Assembly: GCF_001854865.1 (NCBI RefSeq)
Contig: NZ_MDDW01000030.1
Coordinates: 45,728 to 51,066 of the forward strand
Origin: Rhizobium sp. LCM 4573
Lineage (GTDB): Bacteria; Pseudomonadota; Alphaproteobacteria; Rhizobiales; Rhizobiaceae
Length of the DNA: 5,339 nt
Direction of reading: 5' to 3'
A program made the translations under genes and the position numbers. Below are positions 5,178 through 5,339 of the stretch, in pieces (the stretch's first letter is position 1; each line of letters opens with the position of its first letter). The notes beneath the pieces are model-generated. The model did no database searches. It saw only the letters and a list, made by a program, of their open reading frames with translations, and was not told where the DNA came from.

Positions 5178-5339
5178 ATGGAAAACGAAGACAACGAATT
5201 TGCCGGGTCGCTTTCGGGAGCCGAGGCGCTGGCCGATGTGATGGCCGACCTGGAGGCGCGATCGCAGCGCTTCGGTGCGGCGCTGACCGGTGCTCTCCGA
5301 TCCGCCACGGTGGGCGGGAAGGGACTGGAGGACGTGCTG
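5178..5339 (+). CDS. Probable tail tape measure protein, N-terminal 54 codons (3' end outside window)
   Basis: The frame from ATG 5178 is open to the window end. It begins MENEDNEFAGSLSGAEAL, then has DVMADLEARSQRFGAALTGAL, then VGGKGLEDVL. This acidic start followed by an amphipathic helix and the F..ALTGALRSA segment is what I recall for the short tape measure protein of alphaproteobacterial GTAs (RcGTA orfg11, about 220 residues), the ruler that sets tail length and is packed inside the tube. GAGG at 5169-5172, five nt upstream, supports this start. ATG 5115 is in frame with an SD from the adjacent repeat and is an alternative. The gene order after gp10.1 agrees. Only a quarter of the expected protein is visible, so the call leans on context. 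Confidence 0.75.
   Translation, partial: MENEDNEFAGSLSGAEALADVMADLEARSQRFGAALTGALRSATVGGKGLEDVL

Overview
This window is part of a tailed-phage-like structural cluster in a GC-rich alphaproteobacterial chromosome. Gene order and protein character match the head-to-tail segment of the gene transfer agent (GTA) cluster typified by RcGTA of Rhodobacter capsulatus (orfg5 to orfg11). Protein wording (for example the N-terminal PETVTAAFDDFM stretch of the capsid) and the two styles of intergenic repeat suggest Rhizobiales, most likely Rhizobiaceae. That assignment is from recall of the families, not from a search. A resident GTA cluster and a prophage cannot be separated from this window alone, because the terminase, portal, protease and distal tail genes lie outside it.

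Layout, left to right: an HK97-fold major capsid protein whose 5' end is cut by the window (1-1245, +); a 121-bp gap with inverted arms of a 7-nt repeat and a GC-rich stem-loop (1246-1366); a head-tail connector/adaptor (1367-1936); a head-tail joining/stopper protein (1939-2274); a DUF3168 tail-terminator protein (2271-2678); a 12-TM MFS transporter on the opposite strand (2673 to about 3878); a short divergent spacer with a terminator-like hairpin (3879-4006); a TP901-1-type major tail protein (4007-4417); a GTA gp10-family protein (4414-4770); a gp10.1/rcc01693-type tail assembly chaperone (about 4767-4982); a roughly 120-bp multi-hairpin intergenic repeat (4990-5109); and the first 54 codons of a probable tail tape measure protein (5178 to the window end).

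The plus-strand genes work together. The capsid forms the shell, the connector, stopper and terminator proteins join head to tail, and the remaining genes supply the tail tube, its assembly chaperones and the length ruler. Most junctions are tight (ATGA or TTGA overlaps, or a 2-nt gap), as expected of a translationally coupled operon. Three places break that packing: the two repeat-bearing gaps and the inverted MFS gene. The MFS gene is the most unusual part. It has no structural role, runs against the operon, overlaps the upstream gene at a palindromic shared stop (TCATGA), and separates the head-completion genes from the tail genes.

I do not see a clearly new biological system here. The noteworthy points are the transporter cargo inside a virion operon and the two repeat insertions, one of which appears to supply a ribosome-binding site to the tape measure gene.
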